Notes: generated by a model not told the origin, from the sequence alone. A DNA stretch of 64,000 bases from an uncultured Desulfosporosinus sp. (GCA_927405585.1 CAKMJS010000013.1:1-64000), one strand, 5' to 3'; shown: positions 43,658 through 53,770, counted from the stretch's first letter. Numbers and translations: made by a program.

Positions 43658-43684
43658 GTCGTGTCTCCTCCTCTTAGAGCAATG

Positions 43685-43731
43685 AAAAAAGAGGATTAAG
43701 CCATACACTTTCGTCTACAGCTTAGCCCTCT
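43685..43731 (-). terminator. hutP-hutH intergenic terminator (HutP target)
   Basis: On the minus strand AGAGG-GC-TAAGC and GCTTA-AT-CCTCT form a stem followed by TTTTTT, ending 28 nt before the hutH ATG. UAG-type triplets (GTTAGAGG, GCTGTAGACG) occur in and before the stem, as HutP needs. Its position between hutP and hutH matches the Bacillus arrangement. Confidence 0.75.
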
Positions 43732-43806
43732 AACATCAAATATCTCTGAGCATACCCTATTTTATTGCAATTTCCTGTTATTAATACCCTCTTTTAAGGA
43801 TAACCT

Positions 43807-44247
43807 TTATAAATGATTAATGCCTAGTCCACAAACTTCATGTTCATGACCCTTAATCGGAGCTCCAATCATCCCATACATGCTCACTGCAATCCAGAGA
43901 TCCTGTATGTCCTCTAGTGTTCGGGGTCCTTTGACAACAGCAAAGCGGAGTCCAACCGTACGCAAAACATTTCCAAGTTGAAGCGGTCCCCGTCCTAAAC
44001 CCTGCAGTGCATCCAGTATTGCGTGATAAAGCGCATGTTGAGAACGATAGGTATCGTCGATGAGTCCCTCGCGTTTAGCAGCAGTTTCAACTGCAGCAAT
44101 AATTTTTTGAACATCCATTGAGCCCACCTTACCCGTCACGACATCAAAACCCTTTTTCCGAGCACCTGACACATAGTCTCCAGTTTCATTTGCTTCGGCC
44201 ATGGCAATCAGCAAGGCTGTTTTACCTAGAGATGAACAATGCTCCAT
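43807..44247 (-). CDS. hutP: Hut operon antiterminator HutP
   Basis: The 146-residue RNA-binding regulator matches HutP, with SLGKTALLIAMAE, LGRGPLQLGNVLRTVGLRFAVVKGPR, and the C-terminal ligand segment GHEHEVCGLGINHL that binds Mg and histidine. With histidine present, it opens the downstream terminator (43685-43731) so hutH is transcribed. AGGAATG precedes the ATG. About 200 bp upstream (44248-44449) hold no gene. Confidence 0.9.
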   Translation of the reverse strand: MEHCSSLGKTALLIAMAEANETGDYVSGARKKGFDVVTGKVGSMDVQKIIAAVETAAKREGLIDDTYRSQHALYHAILDALQGLGRGPLQLGNVLRTVGLRFAVVKGPRTLEDIQDLWIAVSMYGMIGAPIKGHEHEVCGLGINHL

Positions 44248-44449
44248 AATATCCGTTCATTCCTTTCGCCTGTGCTCAAAGCCCTACATACTTTAAAGTT
44301 TCTACCTCTGTCAGCCTCTAATCACTTCATTCTCTACAAATGCAGCTGACCCTACTCCTATCATAGTCGAGAAACACTCAGTCTTCAATATAAATATTTT
44401 CAACCACTACATTGTGTGAGTAACTTTTGATGTTAAGCCCATTGCAACT

Positions 44450-46708
44450 TTAGTTGAACGAGCTCGCTGACGTGCTTGAGTATCTCCGAACACGGGTTGC
44501 ATTTAGAACCGCTAGAAGCGCTACACCAACATCGGCAAAAACCGCTTCCCACATGGTTGCCATACCCATCATTCCAAACAATATGAAGCCAAGTTTAACT
44601 CCTAACGCAAAAATAATATTCTGCCAAATAATCTTCTTAGTAAAGCGGGCAATCTCAATCGCCGTTAAGAGTTTGCTAGGTTGATCATCCATGAACACGA
44701 CATCTGCAGCTTCAATTGCTGCATCAGACCCTAACCCTCCCATCGCAATCCCAACGTCCGCCCGTGTTAGAACAGGGGCATCATTAATTCCGTCACCAAC
44801 AAAGACAACCTTCCCTTTGCGATTCTTTTCAGTCAAAAGCTCATCTAGCCAGGCGACCTTATCTTGGGGCAGTAGATCTGCTTGGAATTCTGCAACCCCC
44901 AATTCTTCCGCAACGCTATGTGCGACTGATTGAAGATCCCCCGTCAGCATGACAGTTTTTATCCCTGCCTTACCTAATGCCTCAATCGTTTCCTTCGCAC
45001 CGGCCTTAATTCGATCAGCGATCAGAATATACCCAGCATATTCCCCAGAAACCGCTACATGAACTAGCGTTCCTCCTTGCTCTTGATCAATATCGAAAGT
45101 AATTCCGGCATTCTCTAAAAGGGCTGCCTTTCCAACCAGCACATCTTGCCCCTGAATCTTCGCTTGAATGCCATGACCACTTATTTCCTTATAATCCTCA
45201 AGGGTTCCGACTTCGAGGGGAATTATGTTGTAATTACGAATGGATTTCGCAATCGGATGGCTAGAGTGAATTTCGGCAGTCGCAGCAATTTTCATGAGGA
45301 ACTCAGCGTTGAATCCTTTTGCGGGGCGTAGTTTTACCACTTCGAAGACCCCTTCAGTTAATGTTCCTGTCTTATCGAAGACGACGGTTTCCACTTGGGT
45401 CAAGGCCTCAAGATAGTTAGCCCCTTTGACCAAAATACCGTGTCGCGCTGCCCCCCCGATTCCACCGAAATATCCCAAAGGAATCGAAATCACAAGGGCA
45501 CAGGGGCATGAAATTACAAGAATTGTTAACGCTCGGTAAAGCCAATCACTGAATACCCCTCCTCCAAGCAAAGGCGGCAATATTGCAATTCCCAAAGCGA
45601 TAACTACCACTCCAGGCGTGTAATAACGAGAGAAAGTCGTAATAAACTTTTCTGTCCGTGCTTTACGCGCACTCGCATTTTCTACAAGGTCCAATATTTT
45701 TTGAATAGATGACTCTGCATATGGACGAGTCACGCGTACCGTCAACACTCCACTAGAGTTCACCATGCCTGCCAATACGGCATCTCCTTCCCCGACATTT
45801 CGAGGAACTGACTCTCCAGTAAGGGCAGACGTATCCACGAATGAAGACCCTTTCAGCACTTCTCCATCTAGTGGAACCCTCTCCCCAGGTCTTACCAAGA
45901 TTAGCTGTCCGACTTGAACATCTTCTGGTTCAACCTTCAATACATCTAACTGGTCAATCAGATTAGCATAATCAGGTCGAATGTTCATTAAGGCCTGAAT
46001 CGAGTTACGCGAACGATTTACTGCCAAGTCTTGGATATATTCGCCAACGGTATAAAACAGCATCACTCCGACTGCCTCAGGCAATTGATTAATAGCAATC
46101 GCTCCAATCGTCGCCAAGGACATCAGAAAATTTTCATCGAACAATGCCCCTCTGAACATATTTCTCATCGCCCGATAAAGAACTTCGTATCCGACGAGAA
46201 TATAAGCCGTTAAATAGAGCGCATATTCCAAGATCCAGGAGGGATTTTGACCGAGCAGGTTCAATAGCAATCCTAACGAAAGCAAGCTACCAGCCACCAG
46301 CATACGAATCTTTTTCCATCGCGTATCCTCGGAATGTTCCTGCTGCTTAATATCCTTAGCGCCCCTAGGGTGCAGAGCTTTTAAAATGACACCTGGCTCA
46401 ATTCTGTCAATGATCCGTTGCGCAAGCTCTTGGGTTGATCTAGGTAAATAAACCGTTTGAGTGGCAAAGCTCAGGCTTGTTTGTCCGATTGTCTCTTCAG
46501 CACAAAAGGCCTTCTCAATTTTCATCGCACAAGCCGCACAAGTTAAACCCTCCAGGCGATATTTAACCCGTTCTTCTCCTTTATCTAGATCCAGTCGCGA
46601 GACTCCCACCTCTACATCGAGTTCGCTCTGCTGTTTTTGTTCAGCTATTTTATCAGTGGTATGCTTCAATTCTCTTTGTTTTTTATCTAAGCTGCTAGTT
46701 GTATGCAT
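44450..46708 (-). CDS. Zn/Cd/Pb-transporting P1B-type ATPase (ZntA/CadA-like)
   Basis: The 752-residue pump should export divalent soft metals. A charged N-terminal extension leads to one HMA domain with GLTCAAC (Cys57, Cys60). The core has ISCPCALVISIPL, DKTGTLTEG, SSHPIAKSI and GDGINDAPVL, and a final helix DVGVALLAVLNATR, which is typical of Zn/Cd/Pb rather than Cu pumps. GGAGGAG precedes the ATG. It follows a CadC-like repressor gene by 44 bp, forming a metal-inducible operon. Confidence 0.92.
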   Translation of the reverse strand: MHTTSSLDKKQRELKHTTDKIAEQKQQSELDVEVGVSRLDLDKGEERVKYRLEGLTCAACAMKIEKAFCAEETIGQTSLSFATQTVYLPRSTQELAQRIIDRIEPGVILKALHPRGAKDIKQQEHSEDTRWKKIRMLVAGSLLSLGLLLNLLGQNPSWILEYALYLTAYILVGYEVLYRAMRNMFRGALFDENFLMSLATIGAIAINQLPEAVGVMLFYTVGEYIQDLAVNRSRNSIQALMNIRPDYANLIDQLDVLKVEPEDVQVGQLILVRPGERVPLDGEVLKGSSFVDTSALTGESVPRNVGEGDAVLAGMVNSSGVLTVRVTRPYAESSIQKILDLVENASARKARTEKFITTFSRYYTPGVVVIALGIAILPPLLGGGVFSDWLYRALTILVISCPCALVISIPLGYFGGIGGAARHGILVKGANYLEALTQVETVVFDKTGTLTEGVFEVVKLRPAKGFNAEFLMKIAATAEIHSSHPIAKSIRNYNIIPLEVGTLEDYKEISGHGIQAKIQGQDVLVGKAALLENAGITFDIDQEQGGTLVHVAVSGEYAGYILIADRIKAGAKETIEALGKAGIKTVMLTGDLQSVAHSVAEELGVAEFQADLLPQDKVAWLDELLTEKNRKGKVVFVGDGINDAPVLTRADVGIAMGGLGSDAAIEAADVVFMDDQPSKLLTAIEIARFTKKIIWQNIIFALGVKLGFILFGMMGMATMWEAVFADVGVALLAVLNATRVRRYSSTSASSFN

Positions 46709-46752
46709 GATTTCGCTCCTCCGCTAAACCCAAGAATAAGTTTTTGTTCTAT

Positions 46753-47169
46753 TTAAGTTCGTTTCTCAGTAATATGCTCGATTCCCTCTTTATAAAGCGT
46801 CAAAACATGACTATCATCTAAGGAGTAATAAATCATTTTCCCTTCTCTGCGGTATTTGACAAGACGATTATTTCGTAGAATGCGCAATTGGTGTGACGTG
46901 GCAGACTGGCTTAGCTTCAATAGTTCAACCAGATCACAGACGCAGAACTCACTTTTCGCTAAAGCATCCATAATACGAATTCTGGTAGGATCTCCGAGAG
47001 CCTTAAATAACTCTGCTAAGTGATTAACCTGCCCCCCTGGAATAAGAACTTTCCTGACAGACTCGATCCGATCAACATGGATACAATTAATCTCACAAAC
47101 AGGGCTATCGGATGTTTCGTCGGGAGATTCCAAGGGTCTACTTATGATTTCCTTATATTTATCAGCCAT
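46753..47169 (-). CDS. ArsR/SmtB-family metal-responsive repressor (CadC-like)
   Basis: The 138-residue winged-helix repressor has both metal sites of CadC. The thiolate site is Cys25 and Cys29 in the N-terminal CEINC with Cys76 and Cys78 in EFCVCDL. A C-terminal DDSHVLTLYKEGIEH segment corresponds to the alpha-5 site. The DNA-recognition helix is LSQSATSHQLRILR. It would repress itself and the downstream ATPase until Cd, Pb or Zn binds. A matching palindromic operator overlaps the transcription start region. Confidence 0.9.
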   Translation of the reverse strand: MADKYKEIISRPLESPDETSDSPVCEINCIHVDRIESVRKVLIPGGQVNHLAELFKALGDPTRIRIMDALAKSEFCVCDLVELLKLSQSATSHQLRILRNNRLVKYRREGKMIYYSLDDSHVLTLYKEGIEHITEKRT

Positions 47170-47186
47170 AACTAGAAACCCACCTT

Positions 47187-47241
47187 ACATATGATAATGT
47201 ATTCATATGTTTATAATAACTAAAACTGACGTTTTAATCAA
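47187..47241 (-). promoter_or_regulatory. cadC-like promoter and operator
   Basis: On the minus strand TTGATT (47236-47241), a 17-nt spacer, then TATTAT (47213-47218). Directly downstream, ACATATGA-N8-TCATATGT (47187-47210) is a perfect inverted repeat of the ArsR/SmtB operator type. It covers the start site, as expected for repression. Confidence 0.75.
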
Positions 47242-47430
47242 CCTTAGTAGAAAAAAAAATTCTAAACAAAAAGAAAGATGTGATCAAACAGTACGTTCGA
47301 ATACATCTCTCTAGTGGATAACAGTTTTAACTTTTGACAGTTGTTGGGTCAGAATAAAGAATCTATATTTTTATCAAAAGTTGGCCGCTTGAATATGAGT
47401 TATAGGAGGTATGAGGTTTAGGAGCTAGCG

Positions 47431-47916
47431 CTACTGTATCTGATACATACCTTGACTTTGCATGTAATTAAAGATTCCTTCACCGTGTTGCTGTTCTTCC
47501 TTTTGAATATGATTCAAGACTTGGCGGATATTAGTATCCCTAAATTCAAAAATCGCAGTGTTATATGCTCCTGATACGAACTTTTCTGTCATTAACAAAT
47601 CTTTACACAGTTTAGCATCCTCTTGATTATAATTCCCAGGGATCGAGGAGGAGGCTTGAGTTTTACCAGCCATTTGTTGTTGGCCTTGCTGCTGTCCCTG
47701 TTGTTGTCCACCAACGCTTGGAACCTGACCACTTAAAATCTGATTTATTGTATTTAAGTGTTCTTGCTCCTGGGCTGCAAACGATTGAAAGAGCTGTTTT
47801 AATTGGGGATCTTGGGCCTGATTTGCATACTTGGTATATTTGTCAATACAGGTTTCCTCATGTGTTTTTTGATCCATCAAGAGCATTTTTTCCTTTTGAG
47901 ATAATTGTACATGCAA
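47431..47916 (-). CDS. CotF-like spore coat protein
   Basis: The 161-residue protein has two ferritin-like helical halves (MDQKTHEETCIDKYTKYANQA to EQEHLNTINQIL, and LCKDLLMTEKFVSGAYNTAIFEF to QKEEQQHGEGIFNYMQ). A Gln/Gly-rich linker (GGQQQGQQQGQQQ) joins them. This is the CotF family of spore coat or inner-coat proteins. GGGAGGTG lies 11 nt before the ATG. Monocistronic. Confidence 0.85.
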   Translation of the reverse strand: MHVQLSQKEKMLLMDQKTHEETCIDKYTKYANQAQDPQLKQLFQSFAAQEQEHLNTINQILSGQVPSVGGQQQGQQQGQQQMAGKTQASSSIPGNYNQEDAKLCKDLLMTEKFVSGAYNTAIFEFRDTNIRQVLNHIQKEEQQHGEGIFNYMQSQGMYQIQ

Positions 47917-47987
47917 AATAAAGCACCTCCCTTATTTGCTGTATATTGTTTACAAAAACTCCAATTCTATTCGTGAGTATTATTTTG

Positions 47988-49289
47988 TTATTTCACTGAC
48001 CAGTCGGCGAGATTAAAGCCTTCACTTTCCTTATACCGACCGAACAAATAGTGGCGAAAGCGTACATACTCGTGATAATCACATTCAATTCCCTCTTTAG
48101 CCAACACCTCAACGAATTTTTCCAAATCAGGCGGACATCCCCAAAGCGGTATAGCTTTTTTGATATTGGAGTTATTCTTATTAAGGTGGCAGGCGCACTT
48201 CCCGAAGAGCACAGTATTATCAAAACCGTTCTCAGCCATTTGTTGCTTACCGCTAACGACCTCAACCTTCGGGAAAGGTTCTCCTTTAAATGCCGATGAG
48301 AAAAGAATTAACATGGGATTATATTGGACCGAACAACCCGTGCACAGACTACTATCATACTTACGGATTGCGAGTCCCGTAATGCCTCGCTTTTCGAACC
48401 CTGCTGGCCCAGTATCTTCTTCCGACCACTCCCAATCATACGTTACATATTCCTGGTGATCCGCCACACGCTCTCCTGTCACTTCATAATCTGCCAATTC
48501 CAAACTGCGCCCATGGCTTTGAGCGTAATTGTTCAGATGGGCCACCTCTTTGCCGGGGTATCCTAGGATGGCCGCGCCCACTAGATCACAGGCAAACGGA
48601 TCACGAGAAGCTATCAATAGATCCTTTCTAAAAGCTTTTCCAGTCGGGCTAGGACCTTTTTCTAGGGTATAAAGTCCATCAATAATGGTTAAGGCCACAG
48701 GAAGTTTATCAATAATGCGTGGGAACATGCGACTAAGTTCCTCGTCGCCTACGCCGTGGCAAGACTGTTTCGACTTCTTATTGAGACAGCCTTTAAGGTT
48801 TTTAATCCCTAAAGAGACTTTGGCTTGGTTGTGCGTTTTTAACACAGGGACATTAATAATCTTATCCGCTTCCAAAGCCTGCTTAGCGATATCAAGCATA
48901 AACCCGTCACCATAATCTGTTGCAACAAATTCTTCTTTGTTAAAGTCCACTAATTCGACTCCGAAGCGCTCTTGCAATTTTTTGTATCCTAAAGTTTCGT
49001 AAACGACATCGCCATCAGGACTTAACCCTGGAAGAGCACCTTCGCCAATCGTTAAGTTTCTAAAACCATGTTCCGTCAGGATACGAACAAGAGCACTAAT
49101 CACGACACTTGTGGTCACCACACCATAGGGAGGAAACGGTAGGTCAAAATCCCAACTAACAATGTTGGGTTTAATCAAGACCCTGTCATTGGTGTTTAAT
49201 CCCGCTAGTCCATCGCATAATCTTAGACTCTCCTTAAGAGACTCGTAGACATCTGTCACTTTTACAATTGAAACGGCTGCTTTCACCAT
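47988..49289 (-). CDS. DUF362 domain-containing protein
   Basis: The 433-residue protein has the DUF362 core: VLIKPNIV, EGALPG, DFNKEEF, KIINVPVLKTHNQAKVSLGIKNLKGCL, and DGLYTLEKGPSP. Cys-containing motifs follow in the C-terminal part (SLCTGCSVQYNPM, FGKCACHLNK, WGCPP), which could hold an iron-sulfur cluster. Function unknown. It is the last gene of the CoA-thioester region on the minus strand, 44 bp after an acyl-CoA ligase gene, suggesting a redox role there. Confidence 0.82.
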   Translation of the reverse strand: MVKAAVSIVKVTDVYESLKESLRLCDGLAGLNTNDRVLIKPNIVSWDFDLPFPPYGVVTTSVVISALVRILTEHGFRNLTIGEGALPGLSPDGDVVYETLGYKKLQERFGVELVDFNKEEFVATDYGDGFMLDIAKQALEADKIINVPVLKTHNQAKVSLGIKNLKGCLNKKSKQSCHGVGDEELSRMFPRIIDKLPVALTIIDGLYTLEKGPSPTGKAFRKDLLIASRDPFACDLVGAAILGYPGKEVAHLNNYAQSHGRSLELADYEVTGERVADHQEYVTYDWEWSEEDTGPAGFEKRGITGLAIRKYDSSLCTGCSVQYNPMLILFSSAFKGEPFPKVEVVSGKQQMAENGFDNTVLFGKCACHLNKNNSNIKKAIPLWGCPPDLEKFVEVLAKEGIECDYHEYVRFRHYLFGRYKESEGFNLADWSVK

Positions 49290-49333
49290 TGAAACTCCCT
49301 CTATTCTTTGTTGTTAGCCACATTCTCCCAATC

Positions 49334-50989
49334 TCAAGACTTCTGTTCACTTAAAAGCCGCCGCAACACTTTGCCCGCGCCGGTGGCCGGCAAGGACTCC
49401 CGAAACTCAACATAACGCGGGGACTTGTAGGAAGTCATTTTTTGTTTAGCCCAATCAATTATGTCTTGAGAAGTGACATGGGTTCCCTGCGCCGAGTTTA
49501 GCACAACGTAGGCTTTGACTACTTCGCCCTTTTGAGCATCGGGTATACCGGTTACCGCCACCTGAGCAATCGCTTCATGCCGAATGAGCATGGCCTCCAC
49601 TTCCTCTGGAAAAACACTGTATCCCGATACTTTGATCATTTCTTTGAACCGTCCGCTGAAGGTTAAATAGCCATCTTCGTCCAACCAACCCATATCTCCA
49701 GTAAATACCCAGCCGTCGCGAAGCGTCTGGCTTGTGGCCGTCGGTTTGTTCCAATAACCCTGGAAAACACCTGGATTGGTGAGAACTATTTCGCCCATCT
49801 CGCCTACCTGCAATTCTTGACCAGTTTGAGGGTCAAGAATACGAATAATCGTCTCGTAGTTGGGGATACCTTGGGTTCCCCACTTTACAGCATTCGAAGG
49901 CATAAATGTATCTGCGGTGTGAGTTTCGCTGAGACCATAAGCTGCCTCGAAGATCTCACACCCTCCGGTAAACTTGGCCCATGCCTCCGCAATCTCTTGC
50001 GTTAGGATAATTCCAAAGCTTGTAGCTCTACTCTTTTTTAAAGAGGAAATATCATACTGACTAGCATCGGGTACCTGCATGACAGCTAAATTCATAGGCA
50101 CTACACTATACCACCACGTACATTTGTAGCGTTCGATGGCCTGTAGAACCGCGACTGGATCGAACCGATACAAAAGCACCATGCTAGCGTTAGCATAGAT
50201 TGGGCAATTAAGCCCCAACAACATCCCTGCGATATGATAAAGTGGCACCACGGTCAGTAATACATCCTCTGCCCCTATTTTGCTACTTTGGGCTACTGCT
50301 GCGGTTTTAAAGAGAGCGTTTTCATAACTAAGCATCGCTCCCTTCGGTTGACCAGTCGTACCCGAAGTATAGATCATTAGACCAACGTCCTTCATGTTGA
50401 GGTTCGTGGGAGGAACAGAACTTTCTAGATAATTGATCACTGCGAGCATATCGTGAACACCCGGAATAAAGGGCTTTGAAATACAAATCTCTGCTGGAAC
50501 ATTGAGGGTAGGCTCATTCGGCAGAAAATCCCCATAATTCGTGAGTATAATCTGCTCAATTTTTGTCTTTGACTGTACCTTCGTTACGATTTCGTAGAGG
50601 CAGTCCGCTGCTACGATTACTTTAGCTTCCATGTCATTGAGTTGGTACTCCAATTCCCATTCCTTAAACAAAGGACTACACGGTCCGACGACTGCTCCGA
50701 TCTTCTGAATTCCATAATGCGCAATGAAATATTGAGGACTGTTAGTGAGAAAAAGCGCTACGTGATCCCCTTTCTTAACCCCGGAAACTGCCAAAAACGT
50801 TGCAAACCGCTCGCTAAGATCGTTTAATTCCCGATAGGTAATCTCTCTCCCATACCAGATGATCGCGATCTTCTCTGGATTCATGTTAGCATTGTCCCGC
50901 AAGTAATCGTGCAATGGCTTTTGCCCTTGACGATAGTAAAGCTCCGGGACCAGCTCCTGTGGCCAACTTATACGTTTCTGATCGTCCAT
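49334..50989 (-). CDS. AMP-forming acyl-CoA ligase (1)
   Basis: The 551-residue enzyme activates a carboxylic acid to its CoA thioester using ATP. Motifs are the P-loop YTSGTTGQPKGAML, YGLSETH, FTGDMGWLDEDGYLTFSGR, and the C-terminal catalytic Lys in ATGAGKVLRR. GAGGAGG precedes the ATG. The substrate is not determined by sequence. With the 4-hydroxybutyryl-CoA dehydratase in the same region, a short hydroxy or fatty acid is reasonable. Confidence 0.85.
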   Translation of the reverse strand: MDDQKRISWPQELVPELYYRQGQKPLHDYLRDNANMNPEKIAIIWYGREITYRELNDLSERFATFLAVSGVKKGDHVALFLTNSPQYFIAHYGIQKIGAVVGPCSPLFKEWELEYQLNDMEAKVIVAADCLYEIVTKVQSKTKIEQIILTNYGDFLPNEPTLNVPAEICISKPFIPGVHDMLAVINYLESSVPPTNLNMKDVGLMIYTSGTTGQPKGAMLSYENALFKTAAVAQSSKIGAEDVLLTVVPLYHIAGMLLGLNCPIYANASMVLLYRFDPVAVLQAIERYKCTWWYSVVPMNLAVMQVPDASQYDISSLKKSRATSFGIILTQEIAEAWAKFTGGCEIFEAAYGLSETHTADTFMPSNAVKWGTQGIPNYETIIRILDPQTGQELQVGEMGEIVLTNPGVFQGYWNKPTATSQTLRDGWVFTGDMGWLDEDGYLTFSGRFKEMIKVSGYSVFPEEVEAMLIRHEAIAQVAVTGIPDAQKGEVVKAYVVLNSAQGTHVTSQDIIDWAKQKMTSYKSPRYVEFRESLPATGAGKVLRRLLSEQKS

Positions 50990-51116
50990 CTTACTACCTC
51001 CTCAACATTTTACTGTACCGAACCATGCCCTAAAATTTGTAGCCCCACAGATACCAAAAATCTTTTATTACTTAATTATGAATTTTCTGATTTTGAATAT
51101 CAGGCTTATTCGTCGC

Positions 51117-52769
51117 TTAAACGGATTCTGTACTGGCAGCCGTTTGGAGTTTGGCTCTTTCCTCTTCTACCAGCTTGCGGCGCAATACTTTCCCGACAAT
51201 AGTCCTCGGCAATTCAGTCCTGAATTCCACATAACGTGGAACTTTATAAGCCGCCATCCTGGTCTTGCAAAAAGCGATGAATTCCTTCTCGATTGCCTCG
51301 GTATCGGGTTTCAAGACAATATAGGCCTTGACCGTTTCTCCACGGTAGTGATCTGGTACCCCGGCTACGACAACCTCTTTAACCTTGGGATGTTCATACA
51401 AAACTTCCTCAATATCACGTGGATAAATATTAAACCCACCTGCAATGATGATATCTTTCTTGCGGTCGATAACAAAGCAGAAACCATCGTCATCCATTCT
51501 ACCTATGTCACCCGTATGCAGCCAGCCGTTACGCAGTGTTTCAGCAGTCTCTAGATGCTTCTGCCAATACCCTTTCATCACTTGAGGACCTCGAACGCAT
51601 ATTTCCCCTATTTCGCCAACTGGAATTTCCCGGTCTCCCGTCTCCAAATCCATGATCACGTAATCAGTGTCAGGGAGCGGTAAACCGATGGAACCTGCAA
51701 GCGTCGGTCGATCGAGAGGGTTGCAATGCGTTATTGGAGAGGCCTCAGACAAACCATAGCCTTCGACTAAATTCCCTTTACCCTGCGTCACTTCAGCAAA
51801 TTTTTGTGCCACCTCTAACGGCAAAGGTGCCGAGCCGCTCGTGCAAACTTTAATTGCAGCTAAGCTATCACGATACTCGTCAATCCGGGGATGACTGTTA
51901 AGTGCCATAAACATCGTTGGTGCGCCCGGGAAAAGCGTTGGTTTATAGGCTCGAATGGTTTCCAGCACTTGATCTGGGTCGAAGCGGGGCAAAATAATCT
52001 GAGTAGCTGCAATCGCCACGGCATAATTCATGCAGTCGGTCATGCCATAGACGTGAAATACCGGTAGGATGGTCAGAACTCGTTCCTTTCCATACTCCAT
52101 GTTAATTGACCATTCTAGAACTTGGAGGGTATTCGCGATCAGATTATGGTGCGTGAGCATAACCCCTTTGGATACACCGGTTGTGCCACCCGTGTATTGC
52201 AAGACGGCAAGGTCTTCGATCGGATTAATGGCGACGTCGGGATAAACAGGTTCATGCTTGATGAGTTCATCGTAGGAATACAGGCCTTCTGCCGGCTCAA
52301 CCGGGGCCAAAAAGTTGAAGACAACCACCCGTTGTAAGGACGTTTCCTCTATAATTCTCCTTACCCTAGGATACAACATTTCAAGGACAATGATCGTCGT
52401 AGCACCTGAATCGTTCATTTGGTACGCTATTTCTCGTTCAATATACATGGGGTTTGTTTGCACAACAATTGCGCCTAATTTGAGCAAAGCGTAAAAAGCA
52501 ATTTCCCATTGGGGACAGTTCGGGCCCATCAGTCCCACACGTTCCCCTCTTTCAATCCCGATATCCGCTAAAGCACCCGCAAAGCGGTTGACTCGGTTCC
52601 CAAACTGCCGATAGGTAATCGTCTGGGTCCCAAAAGTCATTGCAAGTGTGTCCGGCATTTTGGCAACTGTCTCATCAAGCAATTGACCAAGCGTCTTATA
52701 GGGATAATCAAGATGGTACCTTACATTGGAGGGGTAACTTTTAAGCCACAGTTTTCTTTTAACCGTCAT
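51117..52769 (-). CDS. AMP-forming acyl-CoA ligase (2)
   Basis: The 550-residue enzyme is a second ligase, clearly divergent from its neighbour. It has YTGGTTGVSKGVMLTHHN, YGLSEASPITHCNP, HTGDIGRMDDDGFCFVIDRKKDIIIAGGFNIYP, and IVGKVLRRKL. This is the long- or medium-chain fatty-acid CoA ligase (FadD-like) pattern. GAAGGAGG precedes the ATG. It lies about 100 bp after the hydroxyacyl-CoA dehydrogenase gene. Confidence 0.86.
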   Translation of the reverse strand: MTVKRKLWLKSYPSNVRYHLDYPYKTLGQLLDETVAKMPDTLAMTFGTQTITYRQFGNRVNRFAGALADIGIERGERVGLMGPNCPQWEIAFYALLKLGAIVVQTNPMYIEREIAYQMNDSGATTIIVLEMLYPRVRRIIEETSLQRVVVFNFLAPVEPAEGLYSYDELIKHEPVYPDVAINPIEDLAVLQYTGGTTGVSKGVMLTHHNLIANTLQVLEWSINMEYGKERVLTILPVFHVYGMTDCMNYAVAIAATQIILPRFDPDQVLETIRAYKPTLFPGAPTMFMALNSHPRIDEYRDSLAAIKVCTSGSAPLPLEVAQKFAEVTQGKGNLVEGYGLSEASPITHCNPLDRPTLAGSIGLPLPDTDYVIMDLETGDREIPVGEIGEICVRGPQVMKGYWQKHLETAETLRNGWLHTGDIGRMDDDGFCFVIDRKKDIIIAGGFNIYPRDIEEVLYEHPKVKEVVVAGVPDHYRGETVKAYIVLKPDTEAIEKEFIAFCKTRMAAYKVPRYVEFRTELPRTIVGKVLRRKLVEEERAKLQTAASTESV

Positions 52770-52871
52770 CTTCTTTGTCCTCCTTCATACTTTCCCAGCA
52801 CTAGTCCTTTCAAGAGAATACGCACCTAATGATCTAATAAGTCATTTTTATACCGTAATCGCGCAAATTTC

Positions 52872-53738
52872 TTATTCGTAAGAGTAGAAGCCCTTCTTAG
52901 TTTTCCTACCCCATTCCCCTTTGGCAAATTTCTCAACAACTAGTGGTGAGGGCTTGTCTTTAGGGTCTCGGGTTTCCTGATAACGCTCCATGCCAATGTA
53001 GTATGATAGATCAATTCCAGTGAAATCCATCAAACGGAACGGTCCCATCGGGTGACCCAAGGCATTCGTTACCGCAAGGTCGATCTCTTCCGGCGTTGCA
53101 ATCCCAATGTCGGCAAGAAACAGGGCTTCATTATGAAGGGCTGCCAAGATTCGGTTGACTAAGAAACCATAGATTTCTTTCTTAAGCCAAGCAGCCGTTT
53201 TGCCCATTTTCGCACATAAATCCATGGTTACTTGGGCAGTCTCTGTGGAAGTATGTGGACCTTGCACCACTTCAACCAGTTTCATCATCAGCGCAGGATT
53301 AAAAAAGTGCATGTTACACACTTTATCCGGTCGCTTCGTGGCATCGGCAATCTTCGAACTGACAATAAAGGAACTGTTAGTAGCCAAAATCGCATGAGCA
53401 GGAGCAATTCTGTCTAGATCCGCAAAGAGCTTCCGTTTAATGTTGATTTTTTCAATTGCAGCCTCAATCACAAAATCAGCGTCTCCCGCTGCCTCCTCCA
53501 AACTCAGAGTAAACGTAATATTAGCCATGCCCAAATCCGCTTGTTCCTGTGTCATTTTTCCTTTGGCAACTCGTTCTGGCAAATATGTCCGCGCAAAGTT
53601 TTCCGCTTTACTTAGCATCTCTTGACTAATGTCCGTACAGCTAACCTTATAACCAGTTAAAGCAGCACTCAAGGCGATTTGATGCCCCATGTTACCGGCC
53701 CCAACCACACAAATTTTCTTAATGTCCTCAATATTCAT
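52872..53738 (-). CDS. 3-hydroxyacyl-CoA (3-hydroxybutyryl-CoA) dehydrogenase
   Basis: The 288-residue enzyme oxidises 3-hydroxyacyl-CoA with NAD(P), here most simply to acetoacetyl-CoA. It has the Rossmann motif VVGAGNMGHQIA, the catalytic His in MHFFNPALMMKLVEVV, GFLVNRIL, and ALGHPMGPFRLMDFTGID. The ATG at 53738 has GGGAGG upstream; the in-frame start at 53762 lies in its leader. A tetranucleotide repeat stands 33-56 bp before the start. Confidence 0.92.
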   Translation of the reverse strand: MNIEDIKKICVVGAGNMGHQIALSAALTGYKVSCTDISQEMLSKAENFARTYLPERVAKGKMTQEQADLGMANITFTLSLEEAAGDADFVIEAAIEKINIKRKLFADLDRIAPAHAILATNSSFIVSSKIADATKRPDKVCNMHFFNPALMMKLVEVVQGPHTSTETAQVTMDLCAKMGKTAAWLKKEIYGFLVNRILAALHNEALFLADIGIATPEEIDLAVTNALGHPMGPFRLMDFTGIDLSYYIGMERYQETRDPKDKPSPLVVEKFAKGEWGRKTKKGFYSYE

Positions 53739-53770
53739 TATGAGCGCCTCCCAACCATTCAATCAATCAA

